A stretch of 64,000 nt of DNA from Lysobacter arenosi (GCF_016613475.2 NZ_CP071517.1:248001-312000); one strand, 5' to 3'. Shown: positions 17,150-25,985, counted from the first letter of the stretch. A program made the numbers and translations. The notes: generated from the sequence alone by a model not told the origin.

Positions 17150-19255
17150 TCACCAGATCACGACCTGCTTGTCGCCTTCGCGGACCATCGGCTGGCCCGG
17201 CTTGCACGAGAACGCAGCAGCGAAGGCCGGCAGGTTCGACGGAGCGCCGATCGCGCGGAAGTTCGCCGGAGCGTGCTCGTCGGTGTTCACGCGCAGCTTC
17301 AGCTCATCCGGCGTGAAGTTGCGACGCCACACGGTGCCCCAGTTGAGGAAGAAGCGCTGGTCGCGGGTCAGGCCGTCGGTCTTCGGATCCGGCGTGCCGT
17401 CGGTGGCCTTCTTCATCGCGTCGTAGGCAGTGGCCAGACCGCCCAGGTCGGCGATGTTCTCGCCCAAGGTCAGGTCGCCCTTCACCTTCATGCCCGGAGC
17501 TGCCTCGTAACCGTTGAACTGCTGCACCAGCTTGTCGGTACGGCCCGAGAAGCTCTTCGCATCGGCGTCGGTCCACCACACCTCGAAGTTGCCGGCCGGC
17601 CCGAAGCGGCTGCCTTGGTCGTCGTAGCCGTGGGTCATCTCGTGACCGATCACCGCGCCGATGCCGCCGTAGTTGGTGGCGTCGTCAGCATTCGGATCGA
17701 AGAACGGCGGCTGCAGGATCGCGGCCGGGAAGACGATCTCGTTCTGCAGCGGGTTGTAGTAGGCGTTCACCATCTGCGGCGGCATGCCCCACTCGGTGCG
17801 ATCGACCGGCTTGCCGATCTTGCCCAGGTTCCACTTGTAGTTGAACTCCTGGGCGGCCAGCACGTTGCCGATGTAGCTGTCGCGGGTGGTGCTCAGGCCG
17901 TTCCACTCACGCCACTTGTCCGGGTAACCGATCTTCGGAGTGAAGGCGGCCCACTTCTCCATCGCCTTCTTCTTGGTGTCGTCGCCCATCCAGGCCAGGT
18001 GCTCGATGCGGCCCTTCAGCGATTCCGACAGGTTCTTGACCAGCGTCTGCATCCGCGCCTTCGACTCTTCCGGGAAGGCGACCTTGACGTACATCTGGCC
18101 CAGCGCTTCGCCAGCCTGGTCCTCGATCGTCGCCAGCACGCGCTTGCCACGCTCCTTGAGCTCCTTCTGGCCGCGCATGGTCTGGTTGTAGAACGCGAAG
18201 TTCTCCTGGACGAAAGCGTCCGAGAGGTACGGCGAGGCGCTGTCGATGGTGTGGAAGCGCAGGTAGGTCTGCCACTGCGCGGCCGGCACGTCGGCCAGCA
18301 TCGCGCTGACTTCCTTGTGGAAGTCCGGCATCGCCAGCGAGAACATCTTCGGCACCGCAACGCCCTGCGACTCGAAGAACTTCGTCCACGGGAAGTTCGG
18401 CGCCAGCTTGTCGGCGTCGGCCGGGCTGACGGGGTTGTAGTACAGCGAGACGTCGCGCTGCAGCGTCTTCTTGTCGACCGAAGCCTTGGCCAGGCGCGTC
18501 TCGAACGCGACCACGTCCTTGGCCTGCTTGGCGGCGTCGGCGGCGGCAACGCCGCTCAGCTCCAGCACCTTGGCGACGTGCTGCTCGTAGGCGGCCAGCT
18601 TGTCCTTCTTGTCGGCGTCGAAGTAGTACGCCTTGTCCGGCAGGCCCAGACCGCCCTGCGAAGCGTAGGCGATGTTGTTCTTGGAATCCTTGAAGTCGGC
18701 TTCGGCGCCGAAGCCGAACAGGAAGTTCTCACCCTTGGCGGCGCTGGTGCGCAGGTAGTCGGCGATCTTCTCCTGGCTGTCGAGCGCGGCGATCGCGTCG
18801 AGGTGGCCCTTCAGCGGGGCAATGCCCTGCTCGTTGATCTTGGCAGCGTCCATGCCGGTGGCCCAGAAGTCACCGACGATCTTCTCCACGCCCGTGGCCT
18901 TGGTGTCGGCGGCGGCCTGCTCGGCGAGCTGGCGCTGCACGGCGATCGAACGCTCGTTGAGCATTTCGAACGCGCCCCACGAGGTGCGGTCGCCCGGGAT
19001 CGCGTTGGCGGCGAGCCACTTGCCGTTGACGTAACCGTTGAAGTCCGTGCACGCGTCCTTGCTCGTGTCGAGGTCGGCGATGGTGAAACGGTTCACGCCG
19101 GGCAGCTTGCTTTCGTCGAGCTTGAGTGCGGAGGCTTCGGCCGGCTTGGCGGCGTCGGCGGCCGGCGCCGCGGCTTCTTCCTTCTTGGCACAGGCGGCCA
19201 GGGCGGTGACGACGGCAAGGGAAAGTACGAGGACTTGCGGTTTGTTGAGGCTCAC
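17150..19255 (-). CDS. M13 family zinc metallopeptidase, lipoprotein
   Basis: 701 residues. GTG at 19255 was chosen because GGAG lies seven bases before it and it gives a clean lipoprotein signal ending TALAAC-AKK, so the protein is lipid-anchored. An Ala/Lys/Glu-rich linker (about 25-45) precedes the M13 N-terminal domain (CTDFNGYVNGKWLAANAIPG). Zinc motif HEMTH at 538-542, second motif GENIADLGG, and a C-terminal Cys near the end (FSCKPGQPMV), as in family members. Better conserved than the neighbour at 13376. Expected to cleave peptides at the cell envelope. Confidence 0.95.
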   Translation of the reverse strand: MSLNKPQVLVLSLAVVTALAACAKKEEAAAPAADAAKPAEASALKLDESKLPGVNRFTIADLDTSKDACTDFNGYVNGKWLAANAIPGDRTSWGAFEMLNERSIAVQRQLAEQAAADTKATGVEKIVGDFWATGMDAAKINEQGIAPLKGHLDAIAALDSQEKIADYLRTSAAKGENFLFGFGAEADFKDSKNNIAYASQGGLGLPDKAYYFDADKKDKLAAYEQHVAKVLELSGVAAADAAKQAKDVVAFETRLAKASVDKKTLQRDVSLYYNPVSPADADKLAPNFPWTKFFESQGVAVPKMFSLAMPDFHKEVSAMLADVPAAQWQTYLRFHTIDSASPYLSDAFVQENFAFYNQTMRGQKELKERGKRVLATIEDQAGEALGQMYVKVAFPEESKARMQTLVKNLSESLKGRIEHLAWMGDDTKKKAMEKWAAFTPKIGYPDKWREWNGLSTTRDSYIGNVLAAQEFNYKWNLGKIGKPVDRTEWGMPPQMVNAYYNPLQNEIVFPAAILQPPFFDPNADDATNYGGIGAVIGHEMTHGYDDQGSRFGPAGNFEVWWTDADAKSFSGRTDKLVQQFNGYEAAPGMKVKGDLTLGENIADLGGLATAYDAMKKATDGTPDPKTDGLTRDQRFFLNWGTVWRRNFTPDELKLRVNTDEHAPANFRAIGAPSNLPAFAAAFSCKPGQPMVREGDKQVVIW

Positions 19256-19458
19256 TGAGGGCTCCGGCCGGTCAGGCATTGGAAATGAAACGACGTCCCC
19301 TGGGCGGGGCATCGGCGGACATTAGACTGGTTCAGCTCTGTCGGGGGGTGTCGAAGGTCACGATGGCGGGCTGTCCGGCAGGGTCGGCACTATCGACCCG
19401 GGACCTGAATGGGGGGCGATGCCCGATCGCCCCCAAACGATTGCCCCCAAGAACGTGC

Positions 19459-20853
19459 TCAGGCCGAGCCGGCCTCGAGTGCCACGCCGCGGCGCTGCCG
19501 CCACAGGTAGCCGATGCCGAGCAGCACGAACCAGACCGGGCTGGCCATCAGCGCCTGGCGGGTATCGGCCTGCAGGGTCAGCAGCACCAGCACGAAGGCG
19601 AAGAACACCAGGCAGGCGTAACACATGGCCACGCCGCCGGGCATCTTGAACTTCGAGGCCTCGTGCAGGTGCGGACGCTTGCGGCGGTAGGCGATGTAGG
19701 CGAACAGGATCAGCGACCAGACGAACATGAAGAGCACTGCGGCCAGCGTGGTGATCAGGGTGAAGGCCGTCACCAGGTTCGGGATCACGTACACCAGCAT
19801 CGCACCGGCGAGCAGGCACAGGCACGAGAACAGCAGGCCGCGCGAGGGCACCGCGGCGCGCGACAGCAGCGCGAACGACTTGGGCGCGTGGTCTTCCTGC
19901 GCCAGGCCGTAGAGCATGCGGCTGGTCGAGAAGATGCCGCTGTTGGCCGAGGAGGTGGCCGAGGTCAGCACGACGAAGTTGATCAGGCTGGCTGCGGCCG
20001 GGATGCCGGCGAGCACGAACAGTTCGACGAACGGGCTCTTGCCCGGCACCACTTCGCGCCACGGCGTCACCGCCATGATCGCCACCAGCGCCAGCACGTA
20101 GAACAGCATGATGCGCACCGGGATGGAGTTGATCGCCTTGGGCAGGTTGCGCTCCGGGTTGGCGGTCTCGGCGGCGGTGGTGCCGACCACTTCGATGCCG
20201 ACGAAGGCGAACACCGCGATCTGGAAGCCGGCGAAGAATCCGGCGATGCCGGTCGGGAACAGGCCGCCGTCGCTCCACAGGTTCGACAGCGAGGCGACAT
20301 GGCCCGACGGCGACTGGAAGCCCCAGGCAACCATGCCCAGGCCGGTGACGATCAGCGCGCAGATCGCCACGATCTTGATCAGCGCGAACCAGAATTCCAT
20401 CTCGCCGAACAGCTTCACCGTCACCAGGTTCAGGCATAGCAGCAGCACCACGCACATCACCGCCGGTATCCATGGCGCCAGTCCGGGGAACCAGAACTGC
20501 GCGTAGGCGGCGATGGCGATGACATCCGCGATCGCGGTGATGATCCAGCAGAACCAGTACGTCCAGCCGCAGAAGAATCCGGCCCAGGGTCCGAGCAGGT
20601 CGGTGGAGAAGTCGATGAACGACTTGTACTCCAGGTTCGACAGCAGCAGCTCGCCCATCGCCCGCATCACGAAGAACAGCATGATGCCGATGATCAGGTA
20701 GACCAGCAGGATCGAAGGGCCAGCGAGGTTGATGGTCTTGCCCGAACCCATGAACAGGCCGGTGCCGATGGCGCCGCCTATGGCGATGAGCTGGAGATGC
20801 CGGTTGGACAGGCTGCGCTTGAGGTGATCCGGATGCACGGATGAATCGGACAT
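19459..20853 (-). CDS. cycA: D-serine/D-alanine/glycine:proton symporter CycA
   Basis: A 464-residue amino acid permease of the APC superfamily. It closely matches E. coli CycA along its length: NRHLQLIAIGGAIGTGLFMG in helix 1, VMRAMGELLLSNLEYKSF, FQIAVFAFVGIEVVGTTAAE and SSANSGIFSTSRMLYGLAQ. Twelve membrane segments are expected. ATG at 20853 gives the normal N-terminus; codons upstream are not family-like. It would import D-alanine, D-serine and glycine, useful for recycling cell-wall amino acids in a bacterium rich in wall-active enzymes. Confidence 0.93.
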   Translation of the reverse strand: MSDSSVHPDHLKRSLSNRHLQLIAIGGAIGTGLFMGSGKTINLAGPSILLVYLIIGIMLFFVMRAMGELLLSNLEYKSFIDFSTDLLGPWAGFFCGWTYWFCWIITAIADVIAIAAYAQFWFPGLAPWIPAVMCVVLLLCLNLVTVKLFGEMEFWFALIKIVAICALIVTGLGMVAWGFQSPSGHVASLSNLWSDGGLFPTGIAGFFAGFQIAVFAFVGIEVVGTTAAETANPERNLPKAINSIPVRIMLFYVLALVAIMAVTPWREVVPGKSPFVELFVLAGIPAAASLINFVVLTSATSSANSGIFSTSRMLYGLAQEDHAPKSFALLSRAAVPSRGLLFSCLCLLAGAMLVYVIPNLVTAFTLITTLAAVLFMFVWSLILFAYIAYRRKRPHLHEASKFKMPGGVAMCYACLVFFAFVLVLLTLQADTRQALMASPVWFVLLGIGYLWRQRRGVALEAGSA

Positions 20854-20987
20854 GTGGCGCGGCCGTCGTGATTGGGTGTGCCGACAACATAGGGGAAGCG
20901 GCGGGCCGCCGCCATAGGCCTCGCCGTCGGGCCGCGAGCGCTGCGTTGTCTGCTCTGGTGGAGTGCGCCTCGAGCGAGTGAAGGACC

Positions 20988-21881
20988 ATGAACCAGCGCC
21001 TGGCCGTGGTGGCAACCTGCGTGCTGCTGGCATCGTGCGCCACGCATGCGCCGACCAGACGCATGGAACGCGCCCAGCACACCGCCTTCCAGGCGCTGCA
21101 GGGCGGCGAGCTGACCGCGGAGGAGATCGACAAGGTCGCCGAGCTGTGCCCGTTCGGCATGCCGCAGCATGCGCCCGGCTGGGACCATGGTTTCACCGAG
21201 TTCGTCGTCCGCGACGGCTACGCGCTCGAGCACAGCGGCCAGTACCGGATTCCGCTGTGGGTTTGCGAGCGGCTGGTGCCGGAGCACCTCACCAGCCGCT
21301 ATCCGCGCAAGGACAATTTCCGCGCCGATCCGGAGCTGTCCGGACCGCATGCGGAGCTGGCCGATTACAAGGGTTCGGGCTATGCGCGCGGCCACCATGC
21401 GCCGGCCGAGGACCACGCCTGGAGCAAGCGACTGCTCGACGAGACTTTCTACCTGTCGAACATGTCGCCGCAGCTGGGAGGATTCAATTCCGGCGTCTGG
21501 AGCCAGGTCGAAAAACGCGTGCGCACCATGGCCGCCGACAGCGCGGTGACCTGGGTGATCACCGGCGCGCTGCTCTACGACCCGGAAGAGGAACAGGCCG
21601 CGACCGCGGACGGCTGGGTCGAGTACTTCACCATCGGCGCCGGCGTTGCCGTGCCGACGCACCTGTTCAAGATCGTGGTCAGCGAGCAGGACAACGGCGC
21701 CGTCGAGACCGTCGCTTTCGTGATCGCCAATGCCAAGCCGCCGTCGCCGTACTCGCATGCCGATTTCATCAAGCCGGTGCGCTGGATCGAGGAGCGTTCC
21801 GGGCTCGACTTCATGCCCGAGCTGGAGCCGGCGCAATCGCAGCGCCTGGAAGCCCGCGCCGGGCAGATCGACTCGCCGTGA
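20988..21881 (+). CDS. DNA/RNA non-specific endonuclease (NUC family), lipoprotein
   Basis: 297 residues. Lipoprotein signal ending VLLASC at Cys17, so the enzyme is anchored in the envelope. The nuclease core contains YARGHHAPAEDHAW with the catalytic His of the RGH motif at about 136; the usual DRGH reads ARGH here. Next come YLSNMSPQLGGFNSGVW, giving the magnesium-site Asn, and WVITGALLYD. These are the marks of the NucA / Serratia nuclease beta-beta-alpha-metal family. It may degrade extracellular nucleic acid for nutrition. It is divergent from cycA, and a small protease gene follows after 24 bases. Confidence 0.9.
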   Translation: MNQRLAVVATCVLLASCATHAPTRRMERAQHTAFQALQGGELTAEEIDKVAELCPFGMPQHAPGWDHGFTEFVVRDGYALEHSGQYRIPLWVCERLVPEHLTSRYPRKDNFRADPELSGPHAELADYKGSGYARGHHAPAEDHAWSKRLLDETFYLSNMSPQLGGFNSGVWSQVEKRVRTMAADSAVTWVITGALLYDPEEEQAATADGWVEYFTIGAGVAVPTHLFKIVVSEQDNGAVETVAFVIANAKPPSPYSHADFIKPVRWIEERSGLDFMPELEPAQSQRLEARAGQIDSP

Positions 21882-21905
21882 CGCGGTGGACGCGGTGATC
21901 GGGCC

Positions 21906-22520
21906 ATGATCGCCAACTACCGTCTGCGCTACCGGCCGTTGCGCGCCGGCGTGGCGATCTCGTCGGCTGAGCTGGGTACGTTCGGCACGCTGGGCTGCCT
22001 GGCAACCAGCGACGGGCAGGACCGATGGGGCATCACCGCCAGGCACGTGCTCACGCGCACCAATGCGCTGCGCATGGATGTATTCCAGCCGGACCTGCGT
22101 GTGGTCGGTGCGCTGGTGTCGGAATCGCTGGCCGACATGAAGTTCGTCGCCGGCCTGGACGTGGTGGCATTTCGCATCGCCCGCACCATCACCACGACGC
22201 CAGTCATCCTGGAACTGGGCGCGTGGCAGGGCGTTGTCGAACCCGTCAGCGGCATGACGGTGGTCAAGTCGGGATTCGCGACCGGTGTGACGCGGGCGCG
22301 CATCGGCCAGGTCGATGCCGAAGGTTTCCAAGTATTGCCCGAGCCAGGCATGCCGCCCGGCTATGCCGCCTACGCCGCCGGCGATTCGGGCGCGGCATGG
22401 ATGACGCAGGATGCGAGGCTGGTCGGCATCCACGTCTCGCAAAGCCAGCAGGGCGCAACGGGACGGGCGCTGCGATTGAGGTCGGCGCTGACGCGGCTGG
22501 GGTTGCGGCTTGTAGTGTAG
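21906..22520 (+). CDS. Small trypsin-fold serine protease-like protein, no signal peptide
   Basis: 204 residues, not a family I can name. The order and setting of residues match a chymotrypsin-type triad: His47 in WGITARHVL, Asp85 in AGLDVVAF and Ser161 in AAGDSGAAW (GDSG). There is no signal peptide, membrane segment or extra domain, so it appears cytoplasmic or is exported by other means. It starts 24 bases after the nuclease gene and ends 18 bases before the modE start, so it may share a transcript with either. Its function is unknown; activity has to be inferred from the triad alone. Confidence 0.75.
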   Translation: MIANYRLRYRPLRAGVAISSAELGTFGTLGCLATSDGQDRWGITARHVLTRTNALRMDVFQPDLRVVGALVSESLADMKFVAGLDVVAFRIARTITTTPVILELGAWQGVVEPVSGMTVVKSGFATGVTRARIGQVDAEGFQVLPEPGMPPGYAAYAAGDSGAAWMTQDARLVGIHVSQSQQGATGRALRLRSALTRLGLRLVV

Positions 22521-22538
22521 GTGGCCAGACTCGCCGCC

Positions 22539-23342
22539 ATGACCGATTCATCGTTCCGCATCAACAGCGCACTGACCGTGGAAGCCAGGCGTGGCCCGTT
22601 CGGCGGCCGGCGCTGGATGGCATTGCTGGCCGCGCTGGGCGATGCCGAGTCGATCACCGCCGCGGCCAAGGATGTCGGCCTGAGCTACAAGGCGGCATGG
22701 GATGCGATCGATGCGATGAACAACCTCTCCGATCAGCCGCTGGTGGAACGCGCGGTCGGAGGCAAGGGCGGTGGCGGCACGCGTCTGACCGATCACGGTC
22801 GACGGCTGGTTGCGGCTTACCAGGCAGTCGAGGAAGAGAACGAACGTTTCATCGAGCGCCTCAACGCGCGCATGTCCGGCGCGGCGGCGGAACTGGAAAC
22901 CATCGGGAGACTGGCCATGCTCACCAGCGCACGCAACCACTTTGCCGGCAAGGTCGTCCGCATCGCCACCGGTGCGGTCAACGATGAAGTCGAACTCGAA
23001 CTGTCCGGTGGTGCGCGCATCGTCGCGATCATCACCCACGAGAGCCTGCAGCACATGGCGCTGGCGGTGGGCGACAGTGCGGTCGCGCTGGTCAAGGCGT
23101 CGAGCGTGATCGTCGCCACCGGCGCCGACGTCAAGCTGTCGGCGCGCAATCGACTGCAGGGCAAGGTGGCGCGGGTGCAACCGGGTGCGGTCAATGCCGA
23201 GGTGGTGATCGACCTGGGCGGCGGCAATTCGGTCGCGGCGATCATCACCAACACGTCGGCGCTGGCACTGCAGCTGGCCGAAGGCGTCGAGGCCGCGGCG
23301 ATCTTCAAGGCCTCCGGCGTGATCCTTGCCGTCGGCGCCTAG
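22539..23342 (+). CDS. modE: Molybdate-responsive transcription regulator ModE
   Basis: 267 residues. N-terminal winged helix-turn-helix (about 20-110, with ITAAAKDVGLSYKAAWDAID) and a C-terminal pair of Mop (TOBE) domains, each opening with the same motif: SARNHFAGKVVRI near 127 and SARNRLQGKVARV near 198. ModE dimers bind molybdate in the Mop pair and then repress modABC. The matching operator lies at 25491-25514 before modA. ATG at 22539 gives the normal start. The gene faces modC and the two stop codons overlap by three or four bases (TAG on plus at 23340-23342, TAG on minus at 23339-23341). Confidence 0.95.
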   Translation: MTDSSFRINSALTVEARRGPFGGRRWMALLAALGDAESITAAAKDVGLSYKAAWDAIDAMNNLSDQPLVERAVGGKGGGGTRLTDHGRRLVAAYQAVEEENERFIERLNARMSGAAAELETIGRLAMLTSARNHFAGKVVRIATGAVNDEVELELSGGARIVAIITHESLQHMALAVGDSAVALVKASSVIVATGADVKLSARNRLQGKVARVQPGAVNAEVVIDLGGGNSVAAIITNTSALALQLAEGVEAAAIFKASGVILAVGA

Positions 23343-23983
23343 GGCGCCACACCAAGCCGGCCGCGATCCATCGTGATGACGGCATCGGCGAGGTAATCGA
23401 TCTCGTTGCGCGAGTGCGTGACGTACAGCATCGGCACGCGCGTCTCTTCCTTGATGCGTCGCAGGAACGGCAGGATCTGCTGCTTCAGGCGTTCGTCCAG
23501 CGACGACAGCGGCTCGTCGAGCAGCAGCAGGCGCGGCGAATAAAGCAGTGCGCGGCCGAGGGCGACGCGCTGGCGTTCGCCACCGGACAACAGGGCGGGG
23601 CGGCGGTCGAGCAGCGGCACGATCTCCAGCAGCTCGGCCACCGACTGCAGGTCATGCCGGCGCATCTGCGGCGCGATGCGGTCGTGGCCGTACAGCAGGT
23701 TGCGGCGCACGGTCAGGTGCGGGAACAGCTGGCCGTCCTGGAACACGAGGCCAAAATGCCGATCCCATGGCGGCACGAATCGATTGCTGGCGGTATCGAC
23801 CAGCACGTCGCCATCGGCGCGGATGACGCCGCGGCCGGGGCGCAGCAGTCCGGCGATCAATGCCAGCAATGTGCTCTTTCCCGAGCCCGACGGGCCGAAC
23901 ACGCCGGTGACGCCGGCATCGACCTCGGCACGCGCCGCCAACGTGAAATCGCCACGGGCGAAGTCGAGGTCAAAGCTCAGCAT
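23339..23983 (-). CDS. modC: Molybdate ABC transporter ATPase ModC, short form
   Basis: 214 residues with a complete nucleotide-binding domain: Walker A GPSGSGKST, Q-loop VFQDGQLFPHL, signature LSGGERQRVALGRAL, Walker B LLLLDEPLSSLD and the switch His in VTHSRNEI. ModC of E. coli has about 350 residues, the last 120 or so being a molybdate-binding Mop domain. This one stops after the ATPase domain, with no sign of the Mop part downstream because modE lies there on the other strand. Loss of trans-inhibition by molybdate is therefore likely. It overlaps modB by 14 bases. Confidence 0.93.
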   Translation of the reverse strand: MLSFDLDFARGDFTLAARAEVDAGVTGVFGPSGSGKSTLLALIAGLLRPGRGVIRADGDVLVDTASNRFVPPWDRHFGLVFQDGQLFPHLTVRRNLLYGHDRIAPQMRRHDLQSVAELLEIVPLLDRRPALLSGGERQRVALGRALLYSPRLLLLDEPLSSLDERLKQQILPFLRRIKEETRVPMLYVTHSRNEIDYLADAVITMDRGRLGVAP

Positions 23984-24689
23984 GCTGGTGCCTGTGATCC
24001 TGGAAGCCCAGTTTGCGCTCCGCGCGATGGCTGACCCAGCGGCTCAGCAGCAGCGCCGCCACGGCCAGCACGATCGACAGCAACGACAGCCGCATCGCCG
24101 CCGCTTCGCCGTCGGGCACATGGGTCAGGCTGTAGATCGCCAGCGGCAGGGTGCGGGTCTCGCCGGGAATATTGCCGACGAACGCCATCGTCGCGCCGAA
24201 CTCGCCGAGGCTGCGCGAAAAGCACAGGAAGCTGCCGGCAATGATCCCCGGCACCGACAGCGGCAGCGTCACGCTGAAGAACACGCTCCACGGTCGCGCG
24301 CCCAAGGTGATCGCGGCATTTTCAAGGCGCGGATCGATCAGGCGGAACGCCAGCCGGATCGGCTGCACCATGAGCGGAAATGCCATCACCGCCGAGGCGA
24401 TCACCGCACCCTTCCAGGTGAAGGCGACGACTATCCCGAAGGTGGCCTGCAACCATGCGCCGAGCGGACCATTGGTGCCCAGCAGCAGCAACAGCAGGTA
24501 GCCCGGCACGACCGGTGGCAGCACCATCGGCAGCTGCACGAGCATGTCGATCCAGAACTTGCCGGGGAAGCGCCTGCGCTCCAGCAGCCAGCCCAGCGCG
24601 ATGCCGAACGGCAGGCAGGCCGCGGTCGACCACAGCGCTACCTTCGCCGACAGGCGCAATGCATCCCACTCTTCTGGCGACAGCCACAT
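23970..24689 (-). CDS. modB: Molybdate ABC transporter permease ModB
   Basis: 239 residues, normal length. About five to six membrane segments, with the ABC coupling loop recognisable as ITLGARPWSVFFSVTLPLSVPGI (EAA-type loop) before ARSLGEFGATM-like FSRSLGEFGATMAFVGN, a ModB hallmark. It is the membrane channel of ModABC. It starts five bases after the modA stop and overlaps modC at its end, so modABC is one tight operon under the ModE box. Confidence 0.95.
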   Translation of the reverse strand: MWLSPEEWDALRLSAKVALWSTAACLPFGIALGWLLERRRFPGKFWIDMLVQLPMVLPPVVPGYLLLLLLGTNGPLGAWLQATFGIVVAFTWKGAVIASAVMAFPLMVQPIRLAFRLIDPRLENAAITLGARPWSVFFSVTLPLSVPGIIAGSFLCFSRSLGEFGATMAFVGNIPGETRTLPLAIYSLTHVPDGEAAAMRLSLLSIVLAVAALLLSRWVSHRAERKLGFQDHRHQHAEL

Positions 24690-24694
24690 GCGGA

Positions 24695-25465
24695 TCAGGG
24701 TTTGAGGCGGGTGAACCCGTAGCGGTCAAAGATATCCGCAGCGGCGGCGGAGGTCTGCACGAAGCGCACGAAGGCCTGCGCTTCCGGGCGCGCGCCCTTG
24801 ACCACCGCGAACGGGTACACGATCGGCTTGTGGGTGTCGGCGGGGAAGGCCTTGAGCACGTCGACCTTGCTGCTGACCTTCGCGTCGGTGGCGTAGACGA
24901 TGCCGAGCGGGCACTCGCCGCGTTCGACGAATGCCAGCGCCGTGCGCACGTCGTCGGTGCCGACGATGCGGCCCTTCAGCGACGCCCACCAGCCCAGCGC
25001 CTCCAGGCTCTGTTTCGCGTAGATGCCCACCGGCACCACGCCCGGCTCGCCGGTGCACAGCTTGCCCTTGAAGGCGCCCGCGAAGTCGAAGCCGCGCTTC
25101 ATCTCGACCGGGACGCTGCGGCCCTTGGGCGCGATCAGCACCAGGTCGTTGCCGAGCAGGCTGACGCGGGTGCCGGGTGCGATCCGGCCGCGCTGGTCGA
25201 GGTAATCCATCCAGGTCAGGTCGGCCGAGGCGAAAACGTCGGCCGGCGCGCCGGCTTCGATCTGCTTGGCCAGTGCCGAGGAGGCGGCGTAGGCCAGGCT
25301 CGGCTTGGGGTGGCCGGCCTTTTCCCAGGCGGCGCCGATGTCGTTGAGGGCGTTGGTGAGGCTGGCGGCGGCGAAGACGCGGACCGGTTCCTCGGCGGCG
25401 GCAGGGCCGGCCAGGGCCAGCAGTGCGAGGAGGGCAAGGCGGCGAAGCACGGGCGGGGCGGACAT
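24695..25465 (-). CDS. modA: Molybdate-binding periplasmic protein ModA
   Basis: 256 residues. Signal peptide MSAPPVLRRLALLALLALAG with a cut after AAA, before EEPVRVFAAASLTNALND, which is the classic ModA opening with the Ser that binds molybdate. SSALAKQIEAGAPADVFASAD and IVYATDAKV are further family segments. First gene of modABC; the ModE operator is 26 bases upstream of its ATG, so transcription should be shut off when molybdate is plentiful. Confidence 0.95.
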   Translation of the reverse strand: MSAPPVLRRLALLALLALAGPAAAEEPVRVFAAASLTNALNDIGAAWEKAGHPKPSLAYAASSALAKQIEAGAPADVFASADLTWMDYLDQRGRIAPGTRVSLLGNDLVLIAPKGRSVPVEMKRGFDFAGAFKGKLCTGEPGVVPVGIYAKQSLEALGWWASLKGRIVGTDDVRTALAFVERGECPLGIVYATDAKVSSKVDVLKAFPADTHKPIVYPFAVVKGARPEAQAFVRFVQTSAAAADIFDRYGFTRLKP

Positions 25466-25490
25466 GGGGCTGCTCCGGGCGGCAACTAGT

Positions 25491-25514
25491 CGCTATATAG
25501 CTCCATATATAGCG
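25491..25514. promoter_or_regulatory. ModE operator (molybdate box) in front of modA
   Basis: A perfect inverted repeat CGCTATATA-GCTCCA-TATATAGCG. This matches the known ModE box form (two TATATA half-sites with CG edges and a six-base centre). It sits 26 bases before the modA start codon, the place expected for repression. Confidence 0.93.
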
Positions 25515-25532
25515 CAGTCCGCCGCCCGCCCG

Positions 25533-25913
25533 CTAGGCGTACTGGGCAATGCCGTCGCCGAACGACCAGTTTTCCTTGACCACTTCGACCAGGTTGATGA
25601 ACACGTCCTGCGTGCGCATGCCCAGCCGTGCGTGCAGGCCGTCCGCCACGGCGCGGTAGAAGGCCTGCTTGGTTTCGACGCTGCGGCCCTGGCTGATCGT
25701 GACCTGGATGAGGATGCAGTCGTCGCTGCGTTCGATGCCCATGTAGGTGCGGTCAATCGACAGCTCGCCGCGCGGATGCCGGGTGAATACCTGGAAGCGG
25801 TCGTCCTTCGGTGCCTTGAGGACGTCCTCGATCGCGGCGTGAATCACATCGCCGATGCCTTGCAGCCAGGCATCGTCCTTTCCTTCCATCAGGTCTACAC
25901 GTACCAGTGGCAT
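25533..25913 (-). CDS. Tautomerase family protein
   Basis: 126 residues. The first residue after Met is Pro (MPLVRVDLMEGK), the catalytic N-terminal proline of the 4-oxalocrotonate tautomerase / MIF superfamily. That is why ATG at 25913 is taken rather than the upstream in-frame codon. Two beta-alpha-beta units are visible; the second contains CILIQVTISQGRSVETK and a C-terminal VFINLVEVVKENWSFGDG typical of this subgroup. The substrate is unknown. It lies upstream of the ModE box on the same strand as modABC but ends 19 bases before it. Confidence 0.88.
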   Translation of the reverse strand: MPLVRVDLMEGKDDAWLQGIGDVIHAAIEDVLKAPKDDRFQVFTRHPRGELSIDRTYMGIERSDDCILIQVTISQGRSVETKQAFYRAVADGLHARLGMRTQDVFINLVEVVKENWSFGDGIAQYA

Positions 25914-25967
25914 GGTCGGTTTCCTTTGCAGCGGGGGAGCAATCACCGTAGCAGACGTGTCCCGTCA

Positions 25968-25985
25968 TTCCCGCGAAGGCGGGAA
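25968..25985. repeat. REP-like palindrome TTCCCGC-GAAG-GCGGGAA
   Basis: Same extended unit as 2403 (CCCATGGACGTTG follows). It lies between the start of the tautomerase gene and the terminator of the M2 peptidase gene. Confidence 0.83.
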
